Part shown: positions 61,491-64,000 of the stretch, in pieces | How the letters are laid out: each line of letters starts with the position of its first letter | Position numbering within the stretch: position 1 is the first letter of the stretch | Assembly: GCA_014799785.1 (NCBI GenBank) | Contig: JAAVHI010000026.1 | Span: 7,654 to 71,653, forward strand | Direction of reading: 5' to 3' | Source: Ruminococcus sp. | Lineage (GTDB): Bacteria; Bacillota; Clostridia; Oscillospirales; Ruminococcaceae | Length of the DNA: 64,000 nucleotides | Translations under genes and position numbers: made by a program | Notes under the pieces: model-generated | The model's database searches: none | What the model was told of the DNA's origin: nothing | What the model saw: the letters and a program-made list of their open reading frames with translations, nothing else

Positions 61491-62021
61491 ATGTTCTGTA
61501 AAAACTGTGGAAAATTTGTTGAAAGCGATGCGGATTTCTGCACGAGCTGCGGTAAGAAAGTTGAAAACAGCGAACCGGAGACAGCTCACGAAGAAGCGGT
61601 GCAAACGGCGTCATTTTCGGGAAATTCCAAAAAAAGCAAAGCCCCAATTGTTATTGCAATTATTTTGATTGCAATAGTAGTTATTGCCGTGCTTGCCGGC
61701 TCCGGTGACAAATATGTGGATTTGGTTAAGGGAGGTCATCTTCAATCCTATCCAAATATGCCGATAGGAGAGGCGTTCGATAACTTTTTCTACGATCCCG
61801 AATGGAAAAGCTTTAAAGCAAGCGACGGCAGCATGATCGTTGAATTCAACGGTGTATGCACATATTTCAATGAGGACACAACCTGTACATTTCAGTTTGA
61901 AGTCAGCGAAAACTCGGGAGAGTTTGAAATAGTATACGCAGGGTTCGGCGAAGACGAATCAATGAGTATTCTTGAAATGTATGCATTGCTTGAAACTGTC
62001 GAAGATGATTATCTTAGTTGA
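61491..62021 (+). CDS. Zinc-ribbon membrane protein
   Basis: A 176-aa protein. An N-terminal zinc ribbon CKNCGKFVESDADFCTSCG (residues 3-21), a linker, one TM helix (about 50-70, APIVIAIILIAIVVIAVLAG), and an extracytoplasmic domain of about 100 residues with YPNMPIGEAFDNFFYDPEW. Proteins of this plan are common in Clostridia; roles are mostly unknown. RBS AAGGAGG. It starts an operon with two further membrane proteins. Confidence 0.75.
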   Translation: MFCKNCGKFVESDADFCTSCGKKVENSEPETAHEEAVQTASFSGNSKKSKAPIVIAIILIAIVVIAVLAGSGDKYVDLVKGGHLQSYPNMPIGEAFDNFFYDPEWKSFKASDGSMIVEFNGVCTYFNEDTTCTFQFEVSENSGEFEIVYAGFGEDESMSILEMYALLETVEDDYLS

Positions 62022-62038
62022 TTAAGGAGGATTTTATT

Positions 62039-62728
62039 ATGTTTTGTAAAAAATGCGGAAATCAAATTAGTGACGACGCGGCTTTCTGCCAAAAGTGCGG
62101 GTCGGCGGTCGGCGGACAGTCTAACGGACAAGAAAACGGACATACGGACATGCAGTCCGCACCTGCTTCTGCGGAGGTAAAAAGTATTCCCGCCAAGGGA
62201 AAGGTGGTTTCTTCAACCGAGCGTATCGAAAGCAAATACAAGATCGGCAAAATAATCACAATGGTTGTTTTTATAGGATTTTCTTTGTTTATCCCTCTTC
62301 CGCAGGATAATTGGGTATTGACATTTCTGATCGCAGCGGCGCTTCTTGGACTGCTTGGCTGGAACGTTTTATCGGCTGCGACAATGTTCATAATCAGGAA
62401 AATCGAAACGGAGCAGTACGCTTCCTACATAAATTCCGAAAGTGCGGAGGATATAGTAAAGCTTCTTGCTCAGCCGCTGACTGCAAAGGGTATGCGCGCA
62501 GGTCCATGCAATAATGGCAGCAACGTTGTGCTGGTAACATATCAGGGCAGGGAATATGAGCTGTATTTCTTTAAAGAAGGGTATTTTAATATTTCTCCCG
62601 ACAGACCTGTTTCCATGCACGGACTTGAGGGAATGAAAATAATTAAAATGCCGTTTATATATGAGCACAGCCTTGAAGATTTCCCGGTTATATCGTACTG
62701 TGTGCAGGAAGCATTGAAAAAAGCGTAA
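62039..62728 (+). CDS. Zinc-ribbon membrane protein
   Basis: A 229-aa protein with an N-terminal zinc ribbon CKKCGNQISDDAAFCQKCG, a disordered Gln/Gly linker, two TM helices (about 78-115), and a C-terminal cytoplasmic or external domain ending MHGLEGMKIIKMPFIYE. RBS AAGGAGG; ATG 62039. Same operon as the preceding gene and probably a functional partner. Confidence 0.7.
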   Translation: MFCKKCGNQISDDAAFCQKCGSAVGGQSNGQENGHTDMQSAPASAEVKSIPAKGKVVSSTERIESKYKIGKIITMVVFIGFSLFIPLPQDNWVLTFLIAAALLGLLGWNVLSAATMFIIRKIETEQYASYINSESAEDIVKLLAQPLTAKGMRAGPCNNGSNVVLVTYQGREYELYFFKEGYFNISPDRPVSMHGLEGMKIIKMPFIYEHSLEDFPVISYCVQEALKKA

Positions 62729-62757
62729 ATCAAAATTCGGAAAAAGGTGAACAGGTT

Positions 62758-64000
62758 ATGGAAAATGAAAAGGGAATTTCCCGAAATAAAAAAATTATAT
62801 TTGCAGCAATCGCCGCAGTTTTAGCGGTAATCGTCATAATTATTATGATTTTTTCTTTAAATACGCCCTTTGGCAAATTTAAGGATAATATTGAAAACGG
62901 CGAGATTTCCGCAGCGGAAAGTATTTATTCGGAAAATAAAGACAATGAAAAATTTTCCGAAAAATGCAAAAGCTATCTTGCGGAATATACTTCGGAGATA
63001 TTTGATAAGTACAAAAACAAAAATATTGATTTCGATGAAGCCGTAAGCGTAATAAATGCGTGTTCGTCAATGTACAAGGACGATGAAGCGCTCAGCGGAA
63101 TAAGAGATATTGAAGCTTCAAGAACGGCTTTTTCTCAGGGAGAGAAATTGCTTGCCGATAAAAAATACGCGGAAGCAATTGATATGTTTTCAAAGATAAT
63201 AGAGGAGGACACCGAAAATTATAAAGCGGCTTTGGAGAAAACCGCCGAGGCTGCCGACCTGTTATGCGAAGAAGCAGTTGAAAAATCAAAGCGCCTCGCT
63301 GAACAGGAAAAATTTACAGAAGCATATTCCGAGCTTGACGCTCTTGATTTTGACGACGAAAGAATAGAAGCCCAGAAGCAAAGCATTATTTCGGTTTATG
63401 AAGAATATACGGTAAATTCCGCGGACAAAAAAATCGCGGCAAGCGATTATGCGGGGGCAATGGAAATATATTCGGAAGTGCCGTCAGGAATGCTTTCCGA
63501 AAAGCTTAAAACCAAATCGGCGGAAGCAGAGAAAAACTATGTTGACTATGTTTCCGGCGTTGCGGACGAGTACATAAAAAACAAAAATTACACCGCTGCG
63601 ATAAACGCCATTGAGGCGGAATACCAAAAAACAAACGTAACTGCGTTGGATAAGCTTCTCGGCATTACAAAAAACGAATACGCAGACCACATTATCGGTC
63701 AGGCGGAGGAATATGCCGCAAATAACGATTATGTGGGAGCGTTCCGAATGATACTTTCGGCAGAGGAAAATTTTTCAAGCGACAAGCTTTCAGACGCAGA
63801 GCAGAAGTACAGAAACCTGCTTGACAGCATTGACGAGACATATACAAAAACCTTTGACGGCGGCGTAACCCTTACATATACGGTAAAATACTACACCGAC
63901 GCATGGGGGTACACAGCATATAAAAGCTTTAATGTTGTTTCGGCAGACCTTGGCGACTTTGACTCTTGGAACGGTTATGTCGTAAACTGGGTCAGCAATT
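62758..64000 (+). CDS. Membrane protein with TPR-like repeats, truncated by window end
   Basis: The first 414 codons of a longer gene. A basic N-terminus and one TM helix (about 13-35) are followed by helical repeats resembling tetratricopeptide units, such as GEKLLADKKYAEAIDMFSKI and ASDYAGAMEIYSEV. A beta-rich region starts near residue 365 (TKTFDGGVTLTYTVKYYTD). RBS AAAAAGGTGA. It is the third gene of the zinc-ribbon operon. The stop lies beyond the window. Confidence 0.75.
   Translation, partial: MENEKGISRNKKIIFAAIAAVLAVIVIIIMIFSLNTPFGKFKDNIENGEISAAESIYSENKDNEKFSEKCKSYLAEYTSEIFDKYKNKNIDFDEAVSVINACSSMYKDDEALSGIRDIEASRTAFSQGEKLLADKKYAEAIDMFSKIIEEDTENYKAALEKTAEAADLLCEEAVEKSKRLAEQEKFTEAYSELDALDFDDERIEAQKQSIISVYEEYTVNSADKKIAASDYAGAMEIYSEVPSGMLSEKLKTKSAEAEKNYVDYVSGVADEYIKNKNYTAAINAIEAEYQKTNVTALDKLLGITKNEYADHIIGQAEEYAANNDYVGAFRMILSAEENFSSDKLSDAEQKYRNLLDSIDETYTKTFDGGVTLTYTVKYYTDAWGYTAYKSFNVVSADLGDFDSWNGYVVNWVSN

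Noticed and set aside
1..64000. CRISPR array
   Set aside because: No series of regularly spaced direct repeats and no cas gene were seen.

Overview
The window is chromosomal DNA of a low-to-moderate GC anaerobic Firmicute, most likely an Oscillospiraceae member close to Ruminococcus. The grounds are rplJ-rplL gene style, BlaI/BlaR1-type and LytTR regulators, a DUF6514-like protein, protein-kinase and zinc-ribbon membrane proteins, and strong AGGAGG ribosome binding sites. No tool was run; family names rest on motifs read by eye.

Core, 1 to about 21.5 kb. The end of rplJ, then rplL and its terminator, are followed by tRNA-Leu(CAA). Next are a self-regulated marR-MATE efflux operon, a convergent blaI-blaR1-type pair whose sensor is unusually long (1380 aa), and a LytTR response regulator/GHKL kinase operon. 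A pair of ABC exporters follows, with two 7-8 codon micro-ORFs and a DUF2441-like protein behind them. A MerR regulator with an unknown partner, a decayed serine-recombinase tail, clpB, a small DUF6514-like gene, smpB and ssrA (tmRNA) complete the core.

Integrated island, about 21.5 to 60.0 kb. It begins exactly at the 3' end of ssrA. A 12-bp copy of the tmRNA end recurs at 59974-59985, so a roughly 38.5 kb element sits between two att-like sites. Left arm: an unknown 694-aa protein, a large serine recombinase, a Rep-like protein, a membrane Ser/Thr kinase with an HTH partner, an RHH protein and a lipoprotein. Middle: an AAA+ ATPase operon with small membrane proteins that share a short [DE][IV]Px[DE]IR motif, an Xis-like HTH, three peptide-size ORFs, a DUF932/YqaJ/ssDNA-binding-like recombination module, and an amidoligase/GAT-II pair. 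Defence zone: a VbhA-like antitoxin, a small resolvase, an AbiE toxin-antitoxin pair, and a tight six-gene operon (DNA methyltransferase, BglII-like protein, ParB-like, SNF2-like helicase, DUF3883, AIPR). A Fic protein, a DUF4143 ATPase, a radical SAM group and a membrane protein follow. The cassette 43.46-52.89 kb is bracketed by the resolvase 3' end and a degenerate copy of that end.

Beyond the island, 60.0 to 64.0 kb. A collinear, heavily deleted copy of the island's left arm (60.08-61.17 kb) suggests an older related element at the same site. It is followed by an LRR-like fragment and a zinc-ribbon/TPR membrane-protein operon that runs off the window.

The strongest candidates for something undescribed are the six-gene methyltransferase-to-AIPR operon, the AAA+/small-membrane-protein operon, the micro-ORF/ABC/DUF2441 locus, and the duplicated non-coding segment carrying an exact CIRCE sequence.
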